Below, in pieces: positions 1-6,942 of a DNA stretch of 49,362 nucleotides. The notes under the pieces are model-generated. The model was not told the DNA's origin. It worked only from the letters and a program-made list of their open reading frames with translations, and did no database searches. The DNA is taken from assembly GCA_021205245.1 (NCBI GenBank), contig JAJPXZ010000023.1, forward strand, positions 42,924 through 92,285, given 5' to 3'. Positions within the stretch are counted from its first letter, which is position 1, and each line of letters opens with the position of its first letter. The stretch is from Planctomycetaceae bacterium. Its GTDB lineage: Bacteria > Planctomycetota > SZUA-567. Made by a program: the position numbers and the translations under genes.

Positions 1-2
1 AC

Positions 3-299
3 GCCATCTACGAACCGGGTATGCACTTCGCCCTGCGTATCGTCGGCGACTCGATGATCGAGGCAGGCATTTGGGACGGCGACTATGCCATTGTCCGCCA
101 TCAGCCAAACGTGGAATCGGGCGAAATCGGCGTTGCCATCATTGACGGCCAGGCCACGGTCAAGCGCTTCCGCTGGCTCCCCGAAGGCAGCCTGATGCTT
201 GTCCCTGAAAACGAAAAGTATCAGCCATTCACCGTCGACCCGGACGCCCAGTTCAGCGTCGGCGGCAAAGTGGTGGGCATGCACCGCGTCATACAGTAA
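3..299 (+). CDS. lexA: LexA repressor, C-terminal part (5' end outside window)
   Basis: C-terminal S24-peptidase domain of the SOS repressor LexA, which represses DNA-damage genes and cleaves itself when RecA filaments form. The frame is open from the window edge, so the DNA-binding domain lies outside. The catalytic serine sits in the GDSM motif (codon 51-53) and the catalytic lysine in ATVKRF (codon 162-164), at the spacing normal for LexA and UmuD. The end of the domain, with a VVGMHRVIQ tail, is complete. A GyrI-like gene and recA follow on the same strand, which supports LexA over a phage CI-type repressor. Confidence 0.9.
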   Translation, partial: AIYEPGMHFALRIVGDSMIEAGIWDGDYAIVRHQPNVESGEIGVAIIDGQATVKRFRWLPEGSLMLVPENEKYQPFTVDPDAQFSVGGKVVGMHRVIQ

Positions 300-337
300 C
301 CGTTATTCTTCTTTTTACCCTTCCTTCAGGAGCACAA

Positions 338-811
338 ATGTCCCAGTTCGCTGTCACGATCGAAGAATGCCCCGCCATCCGCTGCGCCGGCTTGAAGGTC
401 CGCACCACCATGCAAAAAGCCTCGACCGATTGTCCCGCCCTGTGGCAGAAGGACTTCGGACCGCGCATGGAAAGCTTTCCCGCCGATCCCCAATTCCCGC
501 AACAGTCCTACGGGGCGTCGGTGATGCTGGACAGCGACAACTTCGATTACTGGGCGCTGATGCCGCTCGCTCCGGGCGCGGATGTCCCCGACGGGATGGA
601 TATCTTTACCCTCCCGGCCGGACCCTACGCCACGGCGAAGATCGCCGGTCTCAATCAACTCGGCGACGCCTTTACCTATGTCTATGGCGAGTGGATTGCT
701 TCGCAGGAAAACTATACCCTCAATATGCAGGGAGTGAGTTACGAACTCTATACCTTCGATTTTATGACCACTGGTGAATTGTCGATCTACTGCCCGTTGC
801 TGCAAAAATAA
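338..811 (+). CDS. GyrI-like / AraC effector-binding domain protein
   Basis: A 157-residue protein that looks like a stand-alone GyrI-like small-molecule-binding domain (SOUL/GyrI fold), the module that forms the effector half of several AraC and MerR regulators. Supporting features are the opening strand (FAVTIEECPAIRCAGLKVRT), the central segment YWALMPLAPGADVP, the GPYATAKIAG strand and the final YELYTFDF...ELSIYCPL strand. No DNA-binding domain is present. The start has AGGAGC just upstream. It lies 38 bp after lexA on the same strand and may be co-transcribed. Stand-alone GyrI domains bind or modify small molecules, or inhibit gyrase as SbmC does. The SOS neighbourhood makes an SbmC-like role attractive, but this is inference. 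Confidence 0.7.
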   Translation: MSQFAVTIEECPAIRCAGLKVRTTMQKASTDCPALWQKDFGPRMESFPADPQFPQQSYGASVMLDSDNFDYWALMPLAPGADVPDGMDIFTLPAGPYATAKIAGLNQLGDAFTYVYGEWIASQENYTLNMQGVSYELYTFDFMTTGELSIYCPLLQK

Positions 812-819
812 TCCCTCCC

Positions 820-925
820 CTATAGCGTTTTAAATTGAATGTGAACCTTCCCCTGCGCTTTTCGGCTTATTCCAGTAATAACCGTAAAACGCAGAAAGGA
901 ACCAATCTCTATTTAAAAAGCGCTA
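820..925 (+). repeat. 106-bp hairpin repeat, copy 1 (upstream of recA)
   Basis: The same 106 bp occurs at 31755-31860 with three substitutions. It folds as one long interrupted hairpin. TAGCG (823-827) pairs with CGCTA (921-925), TTTTAAAT (828-835) with ATTTAAAA (911-918), CCTT (846-849) with AAGG (896-899), CTGCG (853-857) with CGCAG (890-894), TTTT (859-862) with AAAA (886-889), and CGG (863-865) with CCG (882-884). The loop is 866-881. All three differences between copies (866, 867, 877) are in that loop. It ends 23 bp before the recA start codon, so it lies within the recA promoter or leader. It could be a MITE-like element or a shared regulatory structure. Confidence 0.9.
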
Positions 926-948
926 GCCATTGAAACAGGAGAACGACC

Positions 949-2088
949 ATGGCCCGCAAATCCGATAAAGCCGACAAAGCTGCCGCCAAGGAAGCGAATA
1001 CCACCAACGAAAAATCCACCCGGGAACAGGTGCTGTCCAGCGCCTTGGCCGATATCGGCAAGCGCTTCGGCCCCGAAGCCATCATGTGCCTGGGCGGCGA
1101 CACGGTGATAAAGTGCGACGTCATCTCCACCGGCTCCCTGACCCTGGACGCGGCCATCGGCGTGGGCGGCATTCCCAAGGGACGTATCGTCGAGTTCTAC
1201 GGGCCTGAGAGTTCGGGCAAGACCACTCTCGCACTCCACTGCGTGGCGAACGCGCAAAAGGACGGCGGTATCGCCGCCTTTATCGACGCGGAACACGCCC
1301 TCGACCCCGCCTATGCCCGCAAGCTGGGCGTGGACCTCGACGGCCTCCTGGTCAGCCAGCCGGATAGCGGCGAACAGGCTTTGGAAATCTGCGAAATGCT
1401 GGTCAAGTCGAGCGCTGTTGACATTATCGTTATCGACTCGGTGGCGGCGCTGACGCCGAAGGCGGAACTGGACGGCGAGATGGGGCAGAGCCACGTCGGG
1501 CTGCAAGCCAGGCTGATGAGCCAGGGGCTGCGTAAACTCACCGGCATTGTGAAAAAGTCCAACACCTGCATCGTCTTTATCAACCAAATCCGCATGAAGA
1601 TCGGCGTTATGTTCGGCAACCCGGAAACAACCACCGGCGGCAATGCGCTGAAATTTTACTCTTCGGTCCGCCTGGATATCCGCCGTGGCCAGCCCATCAA
1701 GAAGGGCGACGAAATCCTCGGTTCAGACACCAAGGTCAAGGTGGTGAAGAACAAGATGGCGTCGCCGTTCAAGGTCGCCGAGTTCCAGGTCATGTTCAAT
1801 CATGGCGTCAACCGCCTGGGTGAGATTGTTGACCTCGGCGTGCGCGAAGGCATTATCGGCAAGACCGGCAGTTGGCTGAATTATGGCGAGATGCGCATCG
1901 GCCAGGGCCGCGACAACGCCTGTCAGTTCCTTCGCGACAACCCGGATATCCTTGCCGAAGTCGAGGAAAAGGTGACATCGGCCCTCTTCGACAATGTGGT
2001 GGCGCTGGAAGCGCCGGCAGTGGTTGAGCCGGAAGCTGAAACAGCCCCTCTCGACGCCGAAGCGGGTGAAATCGAAGAGGTCGCGTAA
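949..2088 (+). CDS. recA: Recombinase RecA
   Basis: RecA, the ATP-dependent strand-exchange protein and co-protease that triggers LexA cleavage. The 379-residue product is slightly longer than usual. It has a Lys/Ala-rich N-terminal extension of about 25 residues, Walker A GPESSGKT at 85-92, the DNA-binding loop region around [19 protein letters not shown], and an acidic tail ending GEIEEVA. The start at 949 has CAGGAGA upstream. The gene follows the hairpin repeat 820-925, so transcription of recA probably starts in or near that element. A TAATG overlap couples it to a small downstream frame, and a strong terminator follows at 2315-2363. Confidence 0.98.
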   Translation: MARKSDKADKAAAKEANTTNEKSTREQVLSSALADIGKRFGPEAIMCLGGDTVIKCDVISTGSLTLDAAIGVGGIPKGRIVEFYGPESSGKTTLALHCVANAQKDGGIAAFIDAEHALDPAYARKLGVDLDGLLVSQPDSGEQALEICEMLVKSSAVDIIVIDSVAALTPKAELDGEMGQSHVGLQARLMSQGLRKLTGIVKKSNTCIVFINQIRMKIGVMFGNPETTTGGNALKFYSSVRLDIRRGQPIKKGDEILGSDTKVKVVKNKMASPFKVAEFQVMFNHGVNRLGEIVDLGVREGIIGKTGSWLNYGEMRIGQGRDNACQFLRDNPDILAEVEEKVTSALFDNVVALEAPAVVEPEAETAPLDAEAGEIEEVA

Positions 2089-2282
2089 TGTGCCTTTACG
2101 AAGGGCTGCTCCAGCCGACCGTCTCGTTCTCCCGGCGCGGTATGGAGGATGTGGTGTGGGGCGAGCACGATGGCGTCGTCTGCCGGCTTGCTACCGCTCT
2201 GCGGGTCGGAACCGACGTGTTTGTGGCTCCTGGGCAATGGTATGGCGGCAGCCAAACCCGCGAGGCCCTCAACCTCTTATAA
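2088..2282 (+). CDS. Small hypothetical protein, translationally coupled to recA
   Basis: A 64-residue open frame whose ATG overlaps the recA stop codon (TAATG). GAGG lies seven bases upstream, inside the recA end, which is the normal arrangement for coupled translation. It ends about 30 bp before the recA terminator, so it lies inside the recA transcript. I recognise no family. It shows no signal peptide or membrane segment and has two cysteines and three tryptophans or nearby aromatic residues. It is too short to rule out a chance frame. It is not RecX, which is much longer and helical. Confidence 0.35.
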   Translation: MCLYEGLLQPTVSFSRRGMEDVVWGEHDGVVCRLATALRVGTDVFVAPGQWYGGSQTREALNLL

Positions 2283-2314
2283 CGCAGTTCAAACAATACG
2301 ACTCAATACCCCCG

Positions 2315-2363
2315 TGCGGCGCGCCTTGTTCCCGACCACCCCCCAGGCGCGCTGCGTTTTTTT
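2315..2363 (+). terminator. Rho-independent terminator after recA
   Basis: GCGGCGCGCCT (about 2316-2327) pairs with AGGCGCGCTGC (about 2345-2355) with one wobble pair, followed by a run of seven T. It points along recA and abuts the stop codon of the opposing hemW gene. There is no A-run on the other side, so it is unlikely to serve hemW. Confidence 0.85.
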
Positions 2364-3507
2364 ATACCAGGTCGACCAGGATAGCATCAAGAACCGGCAT
2401 CCATTCTGGCGCCACCCGCAACCGCGATCCGTTTTCCCGATATTCCATCACCCCATCCCGCAAATATGCCTCGATTCGACCGCTATACAGCGTGAGAAAA
2501 TCGTAGCCGGTCTCATCCCGGAAACGGGACAGCTCCACCCCTTCATACAAGCGAAACCAAAAGACGGCCCGCTCCCGGGCTGCGGACTCACCAACCAACC
2601 GTTCACTCCACGCTTCAAATCCGCTGCAATCGCGAGCACCGAGATATGTCTCTAAGTCGGTTGTGTTGCCGTAGCGCCTGCCATCACGGTATCCGCACGC
2701 GGACAGACCGATGCCGGTATACTCGCCGCCGCGCCAAATAACCAGATTGTGTTGACACTCCTCGCCCTTTCGAGCGAAGTTGCTTATTTCATAATGGTTC
2801 AAGCCGCCCCGACCGCAGAGCCACGATTCGACACTATCCCACATGCGCCGATCCCGCTCATCGTCCGGCTCGCCACAGGCTGCGGCGAGGCGCGTATAGT
2901 CAGGTGCGTCTTCCTCAAGGATGAAATTATAACAGGAAATGTGATCCACGCCGAGATCGAGGGCCTGGCGGCAATCGTCGACCACGTCTGCGTCACTTTG
3001 ACCTGGATAACCATTGATGAGGTCGATGCTGATTCGGGTAAACCCGAGACGGCGGGCTGTCTCGACCGCCCGCACCGCTTCCTCGACGCCATGACGGCGA
3101 CCTAGGAGCTTCAACCCCGCCGGTGAAAAGGTTTGCACGCCAAAGGAGATGCGATTGACGCCACCGTCCCGCGCTATACGAAGTTTATCCTCACTGGCGC
3201 TGTCCGGATTCATCTCGCAGGTGAATTCGCCGTTATCCGCAGGCAAAGGTACCATGGATACCAACCGCTGCAGTTGGTCGGGCGAGAGGGACGACGGGGT
3301 ACCGCCCCCTATAAAAACTGTCGAAGGCTTACTGGATTCGAAGATACCTCGTATCCGCATCTCTTTTTCCAGCGCATCGAGATAGGCGTCGGCTACGGCG
3401 GCATCATACCTGCCGCTGACAAAGGCACAATATCCGCAACGGGAAAGACAAAACGGGATGTGGATGTACAGGGATGGAGGAAAATCAACCTTTTTCGTAT
3501 CAAACAT
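2362..3507 (-). CDS. hemW: HemW-like radical SAM protein (heme chaperone family)
   Basis: Radical SAM protein of the HemN/HemW family. Near the N-terminus (about residues 20-27) IHIPFC begins the CxxxCxxC iron-sulfur motif (CLSRCGYC), and GGGTPS follows about 45 residues later. EMNPDS, RISFGVQTF and DLINGYPGQ are also family landmarks. At about 381 residues it fits HemW, a heme-binding chaperone, better than true coproporphyrinogen III oxidase HemN, which is longer and has a fourth cysteine; here the cluster reads CGYCAF. I chose the ATG at 3507; an in-frame TTG at 3525 is an alternative. It is the last gene after dnaN and the DciA-like gene, two bases after the latter if TTG is used. Confidence 0.88.
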   Translation of the reverse strand: MFDTKKVDFPPSLYIHIPFCLSRCGYCAFVSGRYDAAVADAYLDALEKEMRIRGIFESSKPSTVFIGGGTPSSLSPDQLQRLVSMVPLPADNGEFTCEMNPDSASEDKLRIARDGGVNRISFGVQTFSPAGLKLLGRRHGVEEAVRAVETARRLGFTRISIDLINGYPGQSDADVVDDCRQALDLGVDHISCYNFILEEDAPDYTRLAAACGEPDDERDRRMWDSVESWLCGRGGLNHYEISNFARKGEECQHNLVIWRGGEYTGIGLSACGYRDGRRYGNTTDLETYLGARDCSGFEAWSERLVGESAARERAVFWFRLYEGVELSRFRDETGYDFLTLYSGRIEAYLRDGVMEYRENGSRLRVAPEWMPVLDAILVDLV

Positions 3508-3527
3508 TATACTGCTCGATGGCAATC

Positions 3528-4040
3528 TTACGGCTTGGGTGACTGCTTTCCCGTCCGGAACTTAAGCTGCACTAACGGGACCGAGGCTGGCCAGACGTCG
3601 CGCAGATCCTTTACCAGTGCGGTTGCATGGAATTGCCGCAACTCCTGAAGCAGAATACCACTATATACCTCGACCGTTAGAATTCCACCTCGGAATGAGT
3701 AAACAGCAGACTCCCCCGCAATTTCCGGGCCGGCGACACTGGCCCAGGTATTACGGATAGCTTCCAAGTCGTCGGCTGGACGGGGACGCATATCCTTGGC
3801 GACTTCCTTGACCAACTTTTTCAGGACGATGGGGTCGGCTTTGCGGCGGGCCACGGTCTTGCTGTCGCCGTCATCCTCATAGGTACGGACAACGAACTTT
3901 TTGCCCGCCGCCTCCAACTCGGCCCGGCGACGGGCTACCTCGAGAAACCAGGCGCGCCACTCCGGATCCTCTACATCAAGGGCGCGCTTATCCAAGGCCC
4001 GCTTACGGGTGCCAGGAAATGTGGGGCGTTTTTTTGCCAT
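3528..4040 (-). CDS. dciA: DUF721 / DciA-like protein
   Basis: A 170-residue protein whose C-terminal half matches the DUF721 (DciA) domain: W(ASVAGPEIAGESAVY), RGGILTVEV, LLQELRQF and final LKFRTGK. DciA proteins assist loading of the replicative helicase in bacteria lacking DnaC/DnaI. The N-terminal 70 residues are charged and probably flexible. Its start codon overlaps the dnaN stop by one base (TAATG), so it is co-translated with the sliding clamp, which supports a replication role. The domain assignment is firm. The helicase-loading function is inferred from the family. Confidence 0.8.
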   Translation of the reverse strand: MAKKRPTFPGTRKRALDKRALDVEDPEWRAWFLEVARRRAELEAAGKKFVVRTYEDDGDSKTVARRKADPIVLKKLVKEVAKDMRPRPADDLEAIRNTWASVAGPEIAGESAVYSFRGGILTVEVYSGILLQELRQFHATALVKDLRDVWPASVPLVQLKFRTGKQSPKP

Positions 4041-5125
4041 TACCGGTTGATCGGCATAATGACGTACATAAAGTCGCCGGAGTCGACCCGAGCCGGATTA
4101 TCGGCGTCCTTAAATTGAATTGTCACCTGATCCTCGGCGATATTCTTCAAAACATCCACCAGGAAGGTAAAATTGAACTTAATCTCCATCGGAGCGCCAA
4201 CCGTCTCGGCATCGAGGGTGAGATTGCCTTCGCCGTTCTCGCTACTGGCCGACAGGGTCAGCGCGCCATCGGCAATGGCAAACAGGACCGACTTCGACTC
4301 ATCGGAACTCATAAGGCCGATACTGTGGAGTGAACGAAGCAGTTCATCCTTTTTGACCGTGACGTGCATATCGCTTTTCGGCGGGATAACGTCGTGGTAG
4401 CGGGGGAACATGCCTTCGACGCGACGGATGGAGATGATTGCATTGGCTGTCTTAGCCACCATTTCAGTTGCGGAGACAGCTAACTCAACCACTTCCGCGC
4501 CAGCGGCGAGGCGGGCAAGGGTGGTCATACCCTTTGTCAGCAGAATGCCTTCTGCCTGGACAGCATCGGGATTCCGCACCTTTTTGCTCACCAGGGACAA
4601 CCGGTGGGTATCGGAAGCGACAAATTCGGCCGATCCCTCATTGATGTTGATATAAATGCCGTTCAGCGCATAGCGGGTGTCGCCCTTGGCGGTGGCGAAG
4701 ACGGTCTTTTGCACCGCATCGGCGAAGTCGTCGCCGTGAATGAAGACGGAATTGCCTTCGAACTCGCTGATGCTGGGGTAATCCATGACATCGAGGCCGG
4801 GAACCTGGAAGCGGCCTTGGCGGGTGCGTATCTCTGCTTTATAGTCCTGGATGGATATCTGCAGCTCATCGGCAAAGGAACCCTTGACCAAGGCGTTCAA
4901 GCGTGAGGCGGGCAGGAGCACCTGGGACGGGTTTTGCATGCCGGTAACATCAAGCGTCATCTGCAGGCCGATCTCAAGGTCGGTGGCAGAAAGGGTAATG
5001 GTGGAATCTTCGTTCCCGGTCAGCATGAGGTTTTGCAGAATAGCCCTGGCGGAACGCTCGGGCACGACCGCGGCAACCAGGGAAAGAGCTTCGGAGAACT
5101 GGTTTTTATTGATAGTGAATTCCAT
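4040..5125 (-). CDS. dnaN: DNA polymerase III sliding clamp, beta subunit
   Basis: Beta sliding clamp of 361 residues, the usual length, with three repeated clamp domains. It opens MEFTINKNQFSEAL, carries LPASRLNALVKG, TDTHRLSLV-type sequence (SDTHRLSLVSKK) and FPRYHDVIPP, and ends in the conserved YVIMPINR. It encircles DNA and tethers polymerase and repair proteins such as MutS. A GAGGTAA ribosome-binding site lies upstream of the ATG. It heads the run dnaN-dciA-hemW. No dnaA is visible; the upstream 560 bp is the candidate origin region. Confidence 0.97.
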   Translation of the reverse strand: MEFTINKNQFSEALSLVAAVVPERSARAILQNLMLTGNEDSTITLSATDLEIGLQMTLDVTGMQNPSQVLLPASRLNALVKGSFADELQISIQDYKAEIRTRQGRFQVPGLDVMDYPSISEFEGNSVFIHGDDFADAVQKTVFATAKGDTRYALNGIYININEGSAEFVASDTHRLSLVSKKVRNPDAVQAEGILLTKGMTTLARLAAGAEVVELAVSATEMVAKTANAIISIRRVEGMFPRYHDVIPPKSDMHVTVKKDELLRSLHSIGLMSSDESKSVLFAIADGALTLSASSENGEGNLTLDAETVGAPMEIKFNFTFLVDVLKNIAEDQVTIQFKDADNPARVDSGDFMYVIMPINR

Positions 5126-5484
5126 GGGTTACCTCATAGAGAGCTGGAAAAAGAAGGTGAATCAAAGCTGGAGATATTATAATGGCTAAAGTGTTTTGGT
5201 AAAGGCGAAAAGGACGGCGCGGAACGTTTTTGTCATGGGTCGACAGACCGCATACGCTGGTATTTCCTTTAGTCTATTTAAGAGTTAACTACTACTATAA
5301 CTACTATGGCTGTTGATTAGTCGCAAACTCGTGTAATCGCCAATTATAACAACGGGTTAGAGAAAAGAATAAGTGATCGAGGCGATGTTAGTGAAGGTAA
5401 GACTTGGTTGAATGGGGAAGAGCTATATCGGTATATTCAACCTGATTCAACTTTCGAGGCGATTATTCAACATCCAGACCTTCA

Positions 5485-5500
5485 TGTTTCATATGGAACA
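5485..5500. promoter_or_regulatory. parS-like ParB site 1 (degenerate)
   Basis: TGTTTCATATGGAACA matches the general parS consensus TGTTTCACGTGAAACA except in the centre and one position of the right arm. It lies 30 bp before a better match, which strengthens the call. Confidence 0.55.
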
Positions 5501-5530
5501 TAACATCCAGGCTCAACCATTGTCGAAAGA

Positions 5531-5546
5531 TGTTTCATGTGAAACA
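5531..5546. promoter_or_regulatory. parS-like ParB site 2
   Basis: TGTTTCATGTGAAACA differs from the widely conserved chromosomal parS palindrome TGTTTCACGTGAAACA at one central base. ParB binds such sites near the origin and nucleates the partition complex. Its position beside dnaN fits. Confidence 0.75.
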
Positions 5547-5689
5547 TTGAAATAATTTCGGTGCCGGGTGATGGAGAATGATCCTGCATGGTATGGAGAC
5601 AGTTATTATATTGGAAAATTCCTGTCTATCCATTACTATCGGAGTCTACCTCTGGTTGGGCATGTCGTCTTTGTAGAGCGGAGTGGAGA

Positions 5690-6520
5690 ATGCGTAGGAT
5701 AGTCTTATTTGCTGTGGCTGTGGTGATTGGGTGCTCGGTGGTGCGTGGGGGCGAACGCGCTTTTAGTTGGACCCAGGCTCCGGCCAAGGGCGACTATGTC
5801 GCTGTCGATTTCAATCCCTATCATCTTGGCAAGTATCTGGCTGAGTGCGAGGTAAATCGGCCCGAGATCCTTAATGATGTCAAATCCGCCCTGTCACAGG
5901 GAGAATACTACCGGAAATCGACCAAGGATCAGAAAGACCGCCCTACCAGGATTACTATCAATGTCGATCCGGAGTATAACCTGCGTATCGTCACCTGGCG
6001 GAATGAAACCTGCCTGACCTGTAATGGCACCGGCCGCAAGGAACTGCCGTTCGGCAAGTTTACCAAGAATGTCAATACCGCTATCCGCTGTATGGATTGT
6101 AAAGGTGAGGGTTACCTTCCCAATCATACGACGGAGAAATATTTCGTTCTTTCCGCTGAAGACTTCGCGGATCCGAAGCTGGGGCGGGAAATTATGCATG
6201 GTCGGGCTTACCGGGGCGCACCGCAGGGGGCTGCAGACTATGTGGAACTCTTGGTCTCTAAAGACCCTGAAGAACGTCTCGACGCCTGCTTGTGGCTTGA
6301 CGAAAACTATGTGCGTGTCGGGATGCAGTTCCAGGACTTGATGCCGATGCTCCGGAAAGCGCGCTATCATGAAGCGAATGAAAAGCGCCGCCTGATGGTG
6401 TGGCAGTTCTGGGCTGGCAAGGATATACCTGACGAGCGCAAACGCGCGTTTTACCGTATATATGTCAACAGCAAGAACGGCAAGGTGACGGAAAAAGGGT
6501 TCTACGCATCCAATAGGTAG
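5690..6520 (+). CDS. Putative lipoprotein with DnaJ-type zinc finger motif
   Basis: A 276-residue exported protein starting at the ATG at 5690 (GGAG upstream); the same frame stays open to 5588 but lacks a signal there. The N-terminus MRRIVLFAVAVVIGC is a short signal peptide with a plausible lipobox (VIGC). Residues around 105-145 hold two CxxCxGxG units, CLTCNGTG and CMDCKGEG, about 25 residues apart, as in the DnaJ zinc-binding region. The C-terminal part is charged and helical. Secreted proteins with an isolated DnaJ-type zinc finger have no function I can name; folding or redox roles are speculative. A terminator follows at 6545. Confidence 0.65.
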   Translation: MRRIVLFAVAVVIGCSVVRGGERAFSWTQAPAKGDYVAVDFNPYHLGKYLAECEVNRPEILNDVKSALSQGEYYRKSTKDQKDRPTRITINVDPEYNLRIVTWRNETCLTCNGTGRKELPFGKFTKNVNTAIRCMDCKGEGYLPNHTTEKYFVLSAEDFADPKLGREIMHGRAYRGAPQGAADYVELLVSKDPEERLDACLWLDENYVRVGMQFQDLMPMLRKARYHEANEKRRLMVWQFWAGKDIPDERKRAFYRIYVNSKNGKVTEKGFYASNR

Positions 6521-6544
6521 AGTCAGGATTAAATCCTAGCAAAT

Positions 6545-6571
6545 GAGGCGTCGCGGAAGCGGCGCCTCTTT
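6545..6571 (+). terminator. Hairpin terminator after zinc-finger lipoprotein gene
   Basis: GAGGCGTCGC pairs with GCGGCGCCTC across a four-base loop, with a short TTT tail. It resembles the hairpin at 6839-6873 over about 40 bases. Confidence 0.6.
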
Positions 6572-6588
6572 CGTATGTATCGCCCCAA

Positions 6589-6768
6589 ACGTCACCCCGG
6601 CGGTGGAGCGTTTACCAGCGCGTACACGTGAGGTTGTGCCGGGCCAGGTACGTGTTACCATATACTGCAATGCAATTCAGGAGACCATGCCGTCCAGGCT
6701 GTTTCCGCCTGCCCCGGCACAACTTCCTGTTCGGGATGCAACGAACGTTTTTCCCGCCGGGGTGACGT
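6589..6768. repeat. 180-bp long inverted repeat
   Basis: The ends are a perfect 15-bp inverted repeat, ACGTCACCCCGGCGG (6589-6603) against 6754-6768. An inner perfect 11-bp pair is GTTGTGCCGGG (6633-6643) against CCCGGCACAAC (6713-6723). The intervening arms are almost equal in length (29 and 30 bases) but diverged. The unit could be a MITE-like transposon relic or a structured RNA. It lies between two terminators and holds no gene I believe. Confidence 0.75.
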
Positions 6769-6838
6769 ATGGGGGAGGATGAAGCGTATTGGTGAAAATA
6801 CTGTGGTGAGCGATAGGAAAAGACTAAACATGAGAAGG

Positions 6839-6873
6839 AGGAGGAGTCGCAAAAGCGGCGCTTCCTTTTTTTA
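6839..6873 (+). terminator. Hairpin with T-tract upstream of 6943 gene
   Basis: GGAGGAGTCGC pairs imperfectly with GCGGCGCTTCC across AAAA, followed by seven or eight T. No obvious gene ends just before it, so it would stop transcripts crossing the inverted repeat. Confidence 0.55.
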
Positions 6874-6942
6874 TTCGCCCGTGCGTGAACAGCGGTATAG
6901 GTGGGGTTGGAGTCTAAACCTACCTATATGAAAGGAATGATA

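Larger units (their letters stand above)
5126..5689. other. Gene-free region upstream of dnaN, candidate origin/segregation locus
   Basis: This 564-bp stretch carries no convincing gene and is more AT-rich than its surroundings. It holds the dnaN promoter region, four ATTCAAC heptamers (5407-5413 inverted, 5435-5441, 5445-5451, 5465-5471) and two parS-like palindromes (5485-5500, 5531-5546). TTATTCAAC at 5463-5471 matches the DnaA-box consensus at 7 of 9 positions. I see no perfect TTATCCACA box. Confidence 0.5.

Noticed and set aside
199..777. 192-residue plus-strand frame overlapping lexA and the GyrI-like gene
   Set aside because: It overlaps two genes with clear homology in another frame.
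6543..6782. 79-residue frame within the long inverted repeat
   Set aside because: It has no ribosome-binding site and its sequence is dictated by the repeat arms.
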